Source: Armatimonadota bacterium
Lineage (GTDB): Bacteria > Armatimonadota > Zipacnadia > UBA1398 > JAKPQA01
Assembly (NCBI GenBank): GCA_029547025.1
Contig: JAKPQA010000073.1
Location: 50,085 to 114,084, forward strand
Direction: 5' to 3'
Length of the DNA: 64,000 nt
Below the pieces are notes generated by a model. It was not told the origin of the DNA and did not search any database. It saw only the letters and a list, made by a program, of their open reading frames with translations. The translations under genes were made by a program, and so were the position numbers. Positions within the stretch are counted from its first letter, which is position 1, and each line of letters begins with the position of its first letter. Of the stretch, positions 9,125 to 17,474 are shown piece after piece.

Positions 9125-9178
9125 GTTCGGGCCCCGAACGGCACGAGACGAGATCAAGCAGCGGGCACGGCTGTGCCC
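9125..9178 (+). terminator. Two hairpins after murJ
   Basis: GTTCGGG-C-CCCGAAC (9125-9139) is a perfect 7-bp palindrome. GGGCAC-GGCT-GTGCCC (9163-9178) follows, with a pyrimidine-rich stretch ending in TTT about 20 nt further on. Together they probably end the murJ transcript. Confidence 0.5.
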
Positions 9179-9330
9179 GTCCTGCCCTCTTTCGTGTGTC
9201 TCGCGCGCTTTGTGGACAGAACCTCCGCCGTCCGGGTCCCGCCCCATTGGCGCTCAGTTAGGCCCGAGATGACGCCGCAGGAGCATCGAGACGGCACGTC
9301 TGGATCTGGCGGAGGGGCCACATGGGGAGG

Positions 9331-9391
9331 ACCGTCCGGCGAAGCCGGATGGTGGGCCCCCAGTGGGCCCGGGTCGGCCGCCAGGCCGACC
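9331..9391 (+). promoter_or_regulatory. Structured leader of the pyr operon: three consecutive hairpins
   Basis: Three stems follow each other almost without gaps. 9331-9353 is a 10-bp stem with one G-T pair and a GAA triloop. 9354-9370 is GGGCCC / GGGCCC with a 5-nt loop. 9372-9391 is GGTCGGCC / GGCCGACC, 8 perfect pairs with loop GCCA. They lie 170-230 nt ahead of the pyrB start in a roughly 460-nt non-coding stretch. The arrangement suggests an attenuator or RNA-binding regulatory leader for pyrimidine genes. I cannot identify a PyrR-type consensus, and no T-tract follows the last stem. Confidence 0.5.
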
Positions 9392-9558
9392 GACCAAGAC
9401 CGTCAGCACTCTCCGACTGCGCTCTCCGGCCCGTCCAGGGCCGTCGGGCGCCGGACCCGAGTAGGACTCCGCCGCGGCGGCTGCGAAACACCCTCCGGCC
9501 CGGGGAATGCCTCGGTTGCCGTTGCCCGGCCCTGTGCCGACCGAGGGGGTGTGCGCGC

Positions 9559-10722
9559 GTGAAGAACCTCGTCTCGATCAGGGACCTGCCCAACCAGGAC
9601 CTGCTGAGGATCTTCGAGCTGGCCGAAGCGTTCTGGCGGCACCGGAGCGCTGACCCCGACCACAACGTCGAGCTCGCAAACCAGTTCATTGCCGCCCACG
9701 GTCTTGGTCGGCCCTTCACGCGCGACCGCGTGCTCGCCACCCTGTTCTTCGAGCCGAGCACTCGCACGCGACTCTCGTTCGAGTCCGCCATGCATCGTCT
9801 GGGCGGCCGCGTCATCGGGTTCTCCGACGCGCGGACCAGCTCCGTCTCCAAGGGAGAGACGGTCGCTGACACGATCCGCATGGTCAGCGGCTACGCCGAC
9901 ATCATTGCCATGCGCCACCCGGCCGAAGGGTCGGCCTTCGTGGGCGCGTGCTTCGCCACCCGGCCCATCATCAACGCGGGCGATGGCGGCCGGGAGCACC
10001 CGACCCAGTGCCTGCTCGACCTCTTCACCCTCCAGCGCGAACTGGGGCGCATCGAGGGGCTCAAGGTCGGGCTGCTCGGCGATCTGCGCTTCGGCCGGAC
10101 CGTCCACTCGCTGGCCCAGGGCCTCTCCCGGCTCGGCGCTGAGATCATCTGCATCGCCCCGGAGTCCATGCGGATGCCCGATCGGTTCGTGCAGTTCGTC
10201 GAGGAGGCCACCGGCCGCCCCCCCCTCGAGGTGGTCCGCCCCGAGGAGGTCATCGGCGAGCTGGATGCGCTCTACGTCACCCGCATCCAGGCCGAGCGGT
10301 TCGAGGATCCTGACGAGTACGAGGCCATGAAGGGCATGTACATCGTCGATCGGCGCCTCATGGACCAGGCGCGCGACTCGTGTATCATCATGCACCCGCT
10401 GCCGCGCGTCGACGAGGTCTCGACTGAGCTAGATGGCGACCCACGGTCGGCCTACATCCGCCAGAGCCACTACGGCGTCCCCGTTCGCATGGCGCTGATG
10501 GTGCTGCTGCTGGCGTCGGCCGCAGAGGATGCCGCCGAAACCGGCATCCCAGCCGACCCGAATCCCGAACTCGCGGTCGCGGCGCGTCCGTGTGACAACC
10601 CTCGGTGCATCCTCCGCGTCGAACGCTCACTCCCACCGCGTTTCTTCCGGTCGCGCGACTCTTCCATCCGCTGCGGCTACTGCGAGGCCGTGCCTCAGCA
10701 GCGCCGACTGGAGCTCCGATGA
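9559..10722 (+). CDS. pyrB: Aspartate carbamoyltransferase with fused PyrI-like zinc domain
   Basis: Catalyses carbamoyl phosphate plus aspartate to carbamoyl aspartate, the committed step of pyrimidine synthesis. Catalytic-chain motifs are intact: FFEPSTRTRLSFE, SVSKGET, HPTQCLLDL and HPLPRVDE. After about 320 residues of normal PyrB, the chain continues with a Cys4 module, C-x4-C-x21-C-x2-C, which matches in spacing the zinc-binding C-terminus of the regulatory chain PyrI (C-x4-C-x22-C-x2-C in E. coli, from memory). The nucleotide-binding allosteric domain of PyrI is absent. The GTG at 9559 has GAGGGGGT about 8 nt upstream. The frame is open further upstream (to 9322) but that part is the hairpin leader. 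Its stop overlaps pyrK by 4 nt. Confidence 0.93.
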   Translation: MKNLVSIRDLPNQDLLRIFELAEAFWRHRSADPDHNVELANQFIAAHGLGRPFTRDRVLATLFFEPSTRTRLSFESAMHRLGGRVIGFSDARTSSVSKGETVADTIRMVSGYADIIAMRHPAEGSAFVGACFATRPIINAGDGGREHPTQCLLDLFTLQRELGRIEGLKVGLLGDLRFGRTVHSLAQGLSRLGAEIICIAPESMRMPDRFVQFVEEATGRPPLEVVRPEEVIGELDALYVTRIQAERFEDPDEYEAMKGMYIVDRRLMDQARDSCIIMHPLPRVDEVSTELDGDPRSAYIRQSHYGVPVRMALMVLLLASAAEDAAETGIPADPNPELAVAARPCDNPRCILRVERSLPPRFFRSRDSSIRCGYCEAVPQQRRLELR

Positions 10723-11513
10723 GTGAGGGCGCGCCCAGGCCCGGCCAGGACCACTATGTCGCCCAGGTGCGAACCAACATCGGGGTGGCCGATGGCCATC
10801 GCCTCCTCACGTTGATCTGCCCCGAGGTAGCTCAGACGGCGGTGCCCGGCCAGTTTCTGCAGATCCGGGTCTCGGTCTCGGGCCAAGACCCGCTGCTCCG
10901 GCGGCCGATCTGTGTCGCGGCGGCGCGCGAGGATGAGGTCGATATTGTGGTCCGCGTCGCCGGCCGCGGAACCGACTTGCTCGCCCGCGAGACGCCCGGG
11001 GCGTTCGTCGACCTACTTGGCCCTCTTGGCCGGGGGTTCACACGACCAGGGCGCCACGAGCCCGTCGCGCTGGTGGGAGGCGGAGTCGGTGTGGCGCCGC
11101 TCCACTTCCTCCTTACCTCGCTGGCGGATCCATCGCGCGTTCGAGTGCTGCTGGGGGCCCGTACGCGCGCGCTCCTGCCGCGCCAGCCCGGCCTGTCGGG
11201 CCTGGAGGGACTGCGGATCGCGACCGACGACGGATCTGAGGGCCACCACGGGACCGCTGCGGACCTCCTGGCGGGCGTGCTCGAGACCGATCCCCCCCAT
11301 CGCGTCTACGCATGCGGGCCTCAGCCGATGCTGGCCGCGGTGGCCCGCCTGTGCATCCAACGCCGAATCGTCTGCGAGGTGTCCCTCGAGGAACGCATGG
11401 CCTGCGGGATCGGGGTGTGCATGGGCTGTGCCGTCCCCATGGCCGGGGGCGGCTACACGCGCGCGTGCCGCGAGGGCCCCGTCTACGACGCCAGGGCGGT
11501 GAAGTGGGAGTGA
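10719..11513 (+). CDS. pyrK: Dihydroorotate dehydrogenase electron-transfer subunit
   Basis: Iron-sulfur flavoprotein of 264 aa that passes electrons from PyrD to NAD+. The N-terminal FAD-binding barrel holds LLRRPICVA, where RxPI contacts flavin. The NAD-binding region shows VALVGGGVGVAPLHFLL and YACGPQPM. The C-terminal [2Fe-2S] site reads C-x4-C-x2-C (CGIGVCMGC) plus a final Cys in RACREGPV. Length is typical. The ATG overlaps the pyrB stop (ATGA at 10719-10722), and the pyrK stop overlaps the pyrD start, so the three genes are translationally coupled. Confidence 0.93.
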   Translation: MSEGAPRPGQDHYVAQVRTNIGVADGHRLLTLICPEVAQTAVPGQFLQIRVSVSGQDPLLRRPICVAAAREDEVDIVVRVAGRGTDLLARETPGAFVDLLGPLGRGFTRPGRHEPVALVGGGVGVAPLHFLLTSLADPSRVRVLLGARTRALLPRQPGLSGLEGLRIATDDGSEGHHGTAADLLAGVLETDPPHRVYACGPQPMLAAVARLCIQRRIVCEVSLEERMACGIGVCMGCAVPMAGGGYTRACREGPVYDARAVKWE

Positions 11514-12430
11514 CCCCCGACCTGTCGGTCCGCCTCGGGCCGCTCACACTTCGTAACCCGGTGATGGTCGCATCGGGCTGCTGCGGATTCGGCCAGGAAC
11601 TGGCCGAGTGGATGCCCCTCTCCGCCCTGGGCGCCATCGTGGTGAAGGGCACGACGCTGCGCCCGCGCCGCGGCAACCCACCCCCCCGCGTCTGGGAGAC
11701 CCCCGCGGGAATGCTCAACGCTATCGGCCTTCAGAACGACGGGGTCCAGGACCTGATCGAGCACAAGCTGCCCTGGTTGCGGGAGCAGGATGTGCCCATC
11801 ATCGTCAACATCGCCGGCGAAACCGTTGGCGAGTTCGCCGAGCTCGCGCGGGTCCTCGATCGCGCGCCCGGTGTCGCCGCGCTCGAACTCAACGTGTCGT
11901 GCCCGAACGTCCGGGCGGGTGGCATGCAGTTCGGCGTCTGTACCACGGGCGTGGCCGAGGTGACCTCCGCCGCTCGGGAGGCCACGCGGCTGCCCATCAT
12001 CACCAAGCTGTCGCCCAACGTCACCGACATCGTCGAGATGGCCCGGGCCGCCGTCGATGCCGGCGCCGACGCCCTTTCGCTGATCAACACACTCCTCGGA
12101 ATGGCCATCGACCCCGAGACGCGCCGCCCGCGCCTGGCGAACATCACCGGGGGCCTCTCCGGCCCGGCCGTCCGCCCGGTGGCCGTCCGCATGGTGTGGC
12201 AGGTCGCGCGGGCGGTTCGAGTGCCCATCATCGGGCTGGGCGGTATCTCCCGGGCCGAGCACGCGCTCGAGTTCATCATCGCCGGCGCGTCCGCTGTCTG
12301 CATTGGCACCGGCCTGTTCGCCGATCCCCGATGCCCCATCGCGGTCGTCGATGGCCTGCGGGACTACATGGAGCGCCATGGCATCGAGCGCCTGGGCGAC
12401 CTCCGGGGGGCGCTGGAGGCGGCCGTGTAG
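11510..12430 (+). CDS. pyrD: Dihydroorotate dehydrogenase, class 1B catalytic subunit
   Basis: Oxidises dihydroorotate to orotate with FMN; class 1B enzymes use a catalytic Cys and pair with PyrK. The 306-aa product shows NPVMVASG at the start, KGTTLRPRRGN, NAIGLQN, the catalytic loop LNVSCPNV with its Cys, KLSPNVTDI, and the FMN phosphate sites GGLSGPAVRP and GLGGI / GASAVCIGTGLF. The GTG at 11510 overlaps the pyrK stop (GTGA). PyrK directly upstream confirms the NAD-linked 1B type. Confidence 0.94.
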   Translation: MTPDLSVRLGPLTLRNPVMVASGCCGFGQELAEWMPLSALGAIVVKGTTLRPRRGNPPPRVWETPAGMLNAIGLQNDGVQDLIEHKLPWLREQDVPIIVNIAGETVGEFAELARVLDRAPGVAALELNVSCPNVRAGGMQFGVCTTGVAEVTSAAREATRLPIITKLSPNVTDIVEMARAAVDAGADALSLINTLLGMAIDPETRRPRLANITGGLSGPAVRPVAVRMVWQVARAVRVPIIGLGGISRAEHALEFIIAGASAVCIGTGLFADPRCPIAVVDGLRDYMERHGIERLGDLRGALEAAV

Positions 12431-12693
12431 GGCCAGCAGGCCCAACGCGCCCTTCGGGCGCGCCCCTATCCGGCCCCTCCCAAAGGCCTCCGAGCAACCG
12501 AGGAGGGGCCGAATGGAAGAGGCCCGCGCAGCGGGAAGGGCGCCATCCGGCCCATGGGCCTGATTGCCGAGCGGCGCCATGGCCGGAGCCATGCGTCCGA
12601 TTGACGTGGTGGCCCCCCCACGCGCCCTGCGGGGGCACTCCTATCCGGCCCGACTCGGGCGGGCCCCGCGCGCAACGCCCTGGCCCGTGCCTC
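12431..12693 (-). repeat. Dispersed intergenic repeat, copy 1
   Basis: This 260-bp gene-free stretch shares modules with the repeats near 17.2, 61.2 and 63.8 kb. Reverse-complemented, 12512-12550 matches about 63801-63838 with only a few mismatches. The segment 12551-12630 matches, in opposite orientation, 17296-17386, and in the same orientation about 61226-61300 (shared GGGCCTGGTTGCGGAG-type core). Frames through it are open by chance because of high GC. It contains no transposase. Confidence 0.7.
12446..12462 (+). terminator. Hairpin after pyrD
   Basis: CGCGCCC-TTC-GGGCGCG forms a perfect 7-bp stem 15 nt after the pyrD stop. There is no T-tract. It could end the pyr transcript or simply be part of the repeat. 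Confidence 0.4.
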
Positions 12694-13899
12694 CTACCCC
12701 AACCCCACCAGCTTCGGGTCGAGGCGCTCGGTGCTCGCCATCATCTCGTCCCAGTACACCGTTCGCTTCTCGTAGGCCGCCATGCGACCGAGAATGGCTG
12801 CCAGGTTGCTGCGGATACTCTCCTCCACGTTGTTAAGCGTGTTGCCCGTGTCGATGCTCGTGCGGAAGTCCTTGATGTTGTTCACGGCCCCGTCGAGGTA
12901 GATGCCCTGGGTGCTGCCGCCCTCCCATGAGTCATCACCGCGGATCCACACCGGGCCGTCGTAGTGTGTCTCGATGGTGCCGCCCGCGCCATAGACACGC
13001 ACACACATGTCGTGGAAGCCCTTGAGGAACTGGCTCGAGCTGAAGTCGATGGTCACCCCATTGGGGTAAGTGTAGGTCACGACGAAGTGGTCCCAGCAGT
13101 CGCCCACATCGGTCCGGACCTTCCGGCCGCCCGTACCCACCGCATGCCGGGGCGCCGCATCGAGCAACCAGCAGGCCACATCGATGACGTGGATGTTTTG
13201 CTCGACGATAATGTCGCCCGAGAGGGCCACGTCGAACACCCAGTTCCGCAGCCGCGCTTCCGGCGTGCCCGGCTTGGCCTGCGGGTTGAGGCGTCCGGTG
13301 TGGTAGAAGCACTGGCCGAGGACGGGCGCGCCGATGGCGCCCATATGCACGCGCCGGACCGCCTCGCGAAAGATGGGGTGGTTCCGCGTCTGGAAATCGA
13401 CCACAAACGAGAGCCGACCCTTGGCCTTCTCGCCGGCGGCCAGAATCGTCTGGCAACCGGGTACGTCCACGGCCATGGGCTTGGCCAGGAACACGTGCTT
13501 CCCAGCTTCGACCGATGCCTGCACCTGGGCCGTGTGGAAGTACGGCGGGCTCTCGATGGCGACGGCGTCGACCGGGCCATCGAGGAGCTTCCGGTAGCCG
13601 TCGAGGCCCGTGTGGCACCGCCCGGCTTCCAGGCCGAACCGCTCGCGGGCGCCGTCGACACGGTCCTGGAAGTAGTCGTGCACTGCCACCACCTTGGCGT
13701 TCCCGTGCTGCTCGAACAGCTCGCCAATCCACCGGCCGCGGCCGCCGGTGCCGATGATGCCCAACTCGAGACGGCCGTTTGCATCCGCGCCACGCACCGC
13801 GCTCGGCCGCACCACGGTGATGGCCGCCGTCACCGCGCTCGCCGTCTTCGCCAGGAACTGCCGCCGGCCCATCTGGCCCTTGCCCGTGGTCTGACTCAC
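12694..13899 (-). CDS. Tat-exported Gfo/Idh/MocA-family oxidoreductase
   Basis: Predicted dinucleotide-dependent sugar-type oxidoreductase of 401 aa, a distant paralogue of the gene at 5744-7075. A twin-arginine motif GRRQFLAK is followed by a hydrophobic stretch ending near VRG. The Rossmann fold shows IIGTGGRGR, and the family lysine lies in FLAKPMAVD. The second half carries the conserved NWVFD...GDIIVEQNIHVIDVACWLL segment with the His-containing substrate region. The GTG at 13899 has GAGGAGGGA 7 nt upstream. It is read toward the repeat region. Substrate unknown. Confidence 0.88.
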   Translation of the reverse strand: MSQTTGKGQMGRRQFLAKTASAVTAAITVVRPSAVRGADANGRLELGIIGTGGRGRWIGELFEQHGNAKVVAVHDYFQDRVDGARERFGLEAGRCHTGLDGYRKLLDGPVDAVAIESPPYFHTAQVQASVEAGKHVFLAKPMAVDVPGCQTILAAGEKAKGRLSFVVDFQTRNHPIFREAVRRVHMGAIGAPVLGQCFYHTGRLNPQAKPGTPEARLRNWVFDVALSGDIIVEQNIHVIDVACWLLDAAPRHAVGTGGRKVRTDVGDCWDHFVVTYTYPNGVTIDFSSSQFLKGFHDMCVRVYGAGGTIETHYDGPVWIRGDDSWEGGSTQGIYLDGAVNNIKDFRTSIDTGNTLNNVEESIRSNLAAILGRMAAYEKRTVYWDEMMASTERLDPKLVGLG

Positions 13900-13927
13900 C
13901 CGAGTCCCTCCTCTGACGGGGGCTCGC

Positions 13928-14725
13928 CTAGCCCCCAATGTCATATAGCGAACCGGTCCCGCACGGCCCGCCGCGCGCTGGTTTGTGCTCGACAGCGGCC
14001 TCCAGAGCCGCGCGCGCTCCCAGCTCGCGCACCGAGTACCGCAGGTCCGAGAACAGGCACGGGACCACCAACCCATCGCACGTCAGCCGAAGGCGGTTAC
14101 AGCGGGCACAGTCCCCGCCGTCGCCGCCCAGGACGACCGAATACCGCCCCGAAGCCAGGTCCATCCGTGGGATGAAGCGAGCCTCGTAGCCGTGCCGGGC
14201 CGCGAAGGCTGCCACTCCCCGCGCGTCGGCTTCATCGGCCGATGCGGACACCACGCAGTTGAGCTTCAGCGGGAACAGGCCAGCCCCAACGGCGGCCGCG
14301 ATGCCTTCCAGCGATTGCTGCAGGTCGCCTCCGCCGGTGATCTCGCGGTAACGCGCCGGATCCACGCTGTCGAGGCTGACGTTGACCCGGCGTAGCCCGG
14401 CATCACGGAGTCTCGCCGCCAGGGGCGCGAGCCGCGTGCCATTCGTTGTCATCGCGAGATCGGTGAGCCCGGGCAGTTCGGCGAGACTCTCCACAATCTG
14501 CGGGAGGTCCGATCGCAGAGTCGGCTCGCCACCGGTGATGCGGAATTTCGTGATCCCAAGACTCGCAGCCACCCGCGCCACCTCGGCGATCTCCCGCGCA
14601 CGCAGCGGATCCCGGGACGCCCGAGGCGCGCCAGACGGCGGCGCGCAGTAGTAGCACCGCAGGTTGCAGGTGTCGGTCACCGAGATGCGGAGGTAGCTGA
14701 TGACCCGTCCGTACCGGTCGACCAT
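13928..14725 (-). CDS. moaA: MoaA-like radical SAM GTP cyclase, shortened
   Basis: Radical SAM enzyme for the first step of molybdopterin synthesis (GTP to cyclic pyranopterin precursor). The N-terminal [4Fe-4S] site is CNLRCYYC (C-x3-C-x2-C), preceded by YLRISVTDTC. TGGEP and SLDSVDP follow. The second cluster motif CARCNRLRLTCDGLVVPC and the C-terminal Gly-Gly (LYDIGG), needed in MoaA, are both present. At 265 aa it is about 60-70 residues shorter than typical MoaA, and the gap falls between RFIPRMD and the second cluster. The ATG at 14725 has GGAGGAG close upstream. No other cofactor gene is nearby. Confidence 0.82.
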   Translation of the reverse strand: MVDRYGRVISYLRISVTDTCNLRCYYCAPPSGAPRASRDPLRAREIAEVARVAASLGITKFRITGGEPTLRSDLPQIVESLAELPGLTDLAMTTNGTRLAPLAARLRDAGLRRVNVSLDSVDPARYREITGGGDLQQSLEGIAAAVGAGLFPLKLNCVVSASADEADARGVAAFAARHGYEARFIPRMDLASGRYSVVLGGDGGDCARCNRLRLTCDGLVVPCLFSDLRYSVRELGARAALEAAVEHKPARGGPCGTGSLYDIGG

Positions 14726-14867
14726 GGTGCTCCTCCGCCGGGCCCGGACCGAGCCCTCCCGTGAAGGGGCCGCCGCCGAACCCAGGAAGTGGTACACTCA
14801 CGGCCCGGTTCCACACCGAGCGCTGGATCCCTCTGGCCGACCCGGCCAGCCGAAAGGCCGCTGCCCG

Positions 14868-17054
14868 ATGCGATGCCCTCGTTCCCCCGGTCCCCCAAAG
14901 CTATGCTGGGCCGCCCTCGCCGTCCTGCCCTCCGTAGTCATGTCGGCCGAGCCGCGTGACGTACTCAGCGATACGTGGACGGCCACAGACGCCCTGGGGC
15001 GGGAGCTCCCGGGCTTCCATGAATGCGGACCGCCACGCGCCGGACGCCAAGTAGGCATTTTCTACTTCCTGTGGCTCGGAGAGCATGCCGGAGGCCAGGG
15101 GCCATTCGACAACAGCAAGATCCTCGCCGCCGACCCCAATGCCATCAACGACAAAGACCACCCCCTCTGGGGCCCCATGCACGCCTTCCACCACTGGGGC
15201 GAGCCGCTCTTCGGCTACTACCAGACCGATGATGCCTACGTGCTGCGCAAGCATGCGCAGATGCTCTCCGATGCGGGGATCGATGTCATCATCTTCGATG
15301 TGACCAATCAGATTACGTACCGCCGCTGGTACCTGGCGCTGTTGGATGCGTTCGCCCAGGTCCGCTCGAGCGGGGCGAGCACGCCGCAGGTGGCGTTCCT
15401 GTGCCCCTTCTGGGACCCGCCCCGAGTGGTTCGCGAGCTCTACCGGGACCTCTACGCCCCCGGCATTCACCCCGAACTGTGGTACCGGTGGGAAGGCAAG
15501 CCGCTGATTCTCGCGGACCCCAACCGGCTGCCCATCGGTGAGGGCAATGCGGCCCACGATGCACCAGTCGCTCTGGCCGTGGGACACACGCTGGGACAGA
15601 GCTTTGTCACCGACAAGGCCGTCATCGCTGTCGGCGCCTCATGCCCCACCTGGAAGGAGCGCGACTCGGCGGTGACCGTCACCCTCTACCGCGGCGGCCC
15701 AGCCGGGGAGCCACTGGAGGCCCGGCGGTTCGAGGCCGTGCGGGACAACGCCTGGCTCATGGTCGAGACGCACCCACCTCTGCCACCGGGATCCTATTAC
15801 CTCGAGCTGTCCGACGCATCGGGGCGCATCGGCTGGTGGAGCCACTCGAAAGACGTCTACGCACACGGCCAAGCCTACGCCGATGGTGCGGAAGTCGCCG
15901 GTGACCGCACTCTGCGCCTTCTTGCCGCCGACGACGAGACCACGGCCATCCGCGACTTCTTCACCTTCCGGACGCCCGAGGCCAGCTACTTCGCCGGCCC
16001 GAGCAGGCCCGATATGTGGAGTTGGCTTGAGGTCCATCCGCAGCACGTGTTCCAGAACTCACGCGGCGAGAAAGAGCAGATGTCGGTCGGCGTGGCCCAG
16101 AACGCCGTGGGGAACCGCCTCGGATCGATGAGCGAGCCCGACGCCAGGGGACGGAGCTTCCACAATGGCGCCCGCGACGCCCGCCCCGGCGCCGTGAACC
16201 TGGGCCTCAACTTCGCGGAACAGTGGGAGCGGGCACTCGAGGAAGACCCGCAGTTCGTGTTCGTGACCGGATGGAACGAGTGGATCGCCATGCGCTTCGA
16301 TGAGTTCGCCGGCATCAAGGCCCCCGTGATGTTCGTCGACCAGTTCGACCAGGAACACAGCCGCGACATCGAGCCCATGAGGGGCGGCCACGGCGACAAC
16401 TACTACTACCAGCTCGTCGCCTACATCCGGCGCTACAAGGGCGTTCGCAGGCCACCGGCCGCCGGTCCTCCCGTCCCCATCGACCTCGATGGGGACTTCG
16501 GCCAGTGGACTGACGTGACACCGGAGTTCCGCGACGACATCGGCGATGAGGCCCGCCGCGACCACCCGGGCTATAACCACTGCGCGCAGTACACGAACAC
16601 CACGGGCCGAAACGACTTCGTCACCCTCAAAGTGGCCCGCGATGAGTCCCTTGTCTACTTCTACGCCCAGACACGCGAGCCGATCACGCCCCACACCGAT
16701 CCCCACTGGATGCTGCTGTACATCGACGCCGACTCCAACTCCGCCACGGGATGGCAAGGCTTCGACTTCGTCGTGAACCGTACGGTGCGCGACGGCGAAG
16801 CCACAGTACTCGAGGCGCGGGAGGCAGAGGAGTGGCGCGAGCGGGCCGCGGTACCCTGGCGGGTGAGCGGCCGCGAGCTGATGCTCGCGATCCCGCGGAC
16901 CGAACTGGGCCTCAATGTCCCGGCCGAGTCAGTTCGGTTCCGCTTCAAATGGGCGGACAACACCCAACGCGACGATGACACTGATGAGTTCATCCTGAAC
17001 GGCGACGCCGCGCCCAATGGGCGGTTCTGCTATGTGTATGCCAGCGAACCCTAG
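14868..17054 (+). CDS. Exported glycoside hydrolase-like protein (GH71/99-like) with CBM9-like tail
   Basis: Secreted protein of 728 aa. A signal peptide (LCWAALAVLPSVVMSA) leads into a region resembling alpha-barrel enzymes of the GH71/GH99-like type: GIFYFLWLGEH near the start, HHWGEPLFGYYQTDDAYVL, AGIDVIIFDVTNQ and late VFVTGWNEWIA. A C-terminal CBM9-like beta-sandwich starts near IDLDGDFGQWTDV and includes PHWMLLYIDADSN and a late AIPRTELGL strand. A central Gly/Pro-rich beta region separates them. I cannot name the substrate; glycan cleavage is inferred from fold-like features only. The ATG at 14868 is chosen for the signal peptide; its ribosome-binding site is weak. Confidence 0.72.
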   Translation: MRCPRSPGPPKLCWAALAVLPSVVMSAEPRDVLSDTWTATDALGRELPGFHECGPPRAGRQVGIFYFLWLGEHAGGQGPFDNSKILAADPNAINDKDHPLWGPMHAFHHWGEPLFGYYQTDDAYVLRKHAQMLSDAGIDVIIFDVTNQITYRRWYLALLDAFAQVRSSGASTPQVAFLCPFWDPPRVVRELYRDLYAPGIHPELWYRWEGKPLILADPNRLPIGEGNAAHDAPVALAVGHTLGQSFVTDKAVIAVGASCPTWKERDSAVTVTLYRGGPAGEPLEARRFEAVRDNAWLMVETHPPLPPGSYYLELSDASGRIGWWSHSKDVYAHGQAYADGAEVAGDRTLRLLAADDETTAIRDFFTFRTPEASYFAGPSRPDMWSWLEVHPQHVFQNSRGEKEQMSVGVAQNAVGNRLGSMSEPDARGRSFHNGARDARPGAVNLGLNFAEQWERALEEDPQFVFVTGWNEWIAMRFDEFAGIKAPVMFVDQFDQEHSRDIEPMRGGHGDNYYYQLVAYIRRYKGVRRPPAAGPPVPIDLDGDFGQWTDVTPEFRDDIGDEARRDHPGYNHCAQYTNTTGRNDFVTLKVARDESLVYFYAQTREPITPHTDPHWMLLYIDADSNSATGWQGFDFVVNRTVRDGEATVLEAREAEEWRERAAVPWRVSGRELMLAIPRTELGLNVPAESVRFRFKWADNTQRDDDTDEFILNGDAAPNGRFCYVYASEP

Positions 17055-17141
17055 GGGCCAGAGATCGAGGAGCAACGGCCTCTGGCTACCCCGGGCTAAC
17101 GCCCCCTACGCCCCTTCGGGGGTCCAGCCGGGCTGGTCTGA

Positions 17142-17412
17142 GCCCCCAAGGGGCATGGGCGGTAACATAGGGCCCTGGGCCGGGCGGCTGGGTCTCGCGA
17201 AGGTCGCGCGGAACGCCCGCCTGGTCTTGCGGAGGGGCCGCGCAGGGGTGCGCCCAGAGCCCCTGCCCGGCCCGAGGTTGAGGCGTGCGGATCGGGCGCG
17301 TTGGGGGCCCACCACGCTGGGAGACGCGTGGTTCCCCCCCCATGGCGCCCCTCCGCAACCAGGCCGATGGGCCACGGGAGCCCTCAGTTACCGCCAATGC
17401 CCCCAAGGGGGC
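17142..17412 (+). repeat. Dispersed repeat, copy 2, with terminal inverted repeats
   Basis: An approximately 271-bp unit in a 420-bp gene-free gap. Its left end (about 17145-17175) and right end (about 17381-17412) are inverted copies of GGGGCATTGGCGGTAAC with few mismatches. Positions 17178-17227 are identical over 50 nt to 63900-63949, and similarity continues on both sides. Its right half matches copies at 12.55 kb and 61.23 kb. No open frame resembles a transposase, so it has the shape of a MITE-like, non-autonomous element. The flanks (17055-17141 and 17413-17474) hold nothing recognisable. Confidence 0.75.
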
Positions 17413-17474
17413 GCCAACCGGTGGCCCGCTGCGGAAGCGGCGGGCGAAAGCGCCGTCCTGAACGGCACGGCGCT

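Noticed and set aside
9307..9330. A fifth copy of the dispersed repeat
   Set aside because: About 25 nt (TCTGGCGGAGGGGCCACATG) resembles part of the repeat, but it is too short and stands without the neighbouring modules.
9322..9558. In-frame N-terminal extension of pyrB
   Set aside because: The frame is open, but the peptide is Arg/Pro-rich without family similarity, the DNA folds into three hairpins, and the GTG at 9559 has a good ribosome-binding site.
17055..17474. Insertion sequence with transposase
   Set aside because: The repeat has inverted ends, but no frame encodes a transposase; it is listed as a repeat only.
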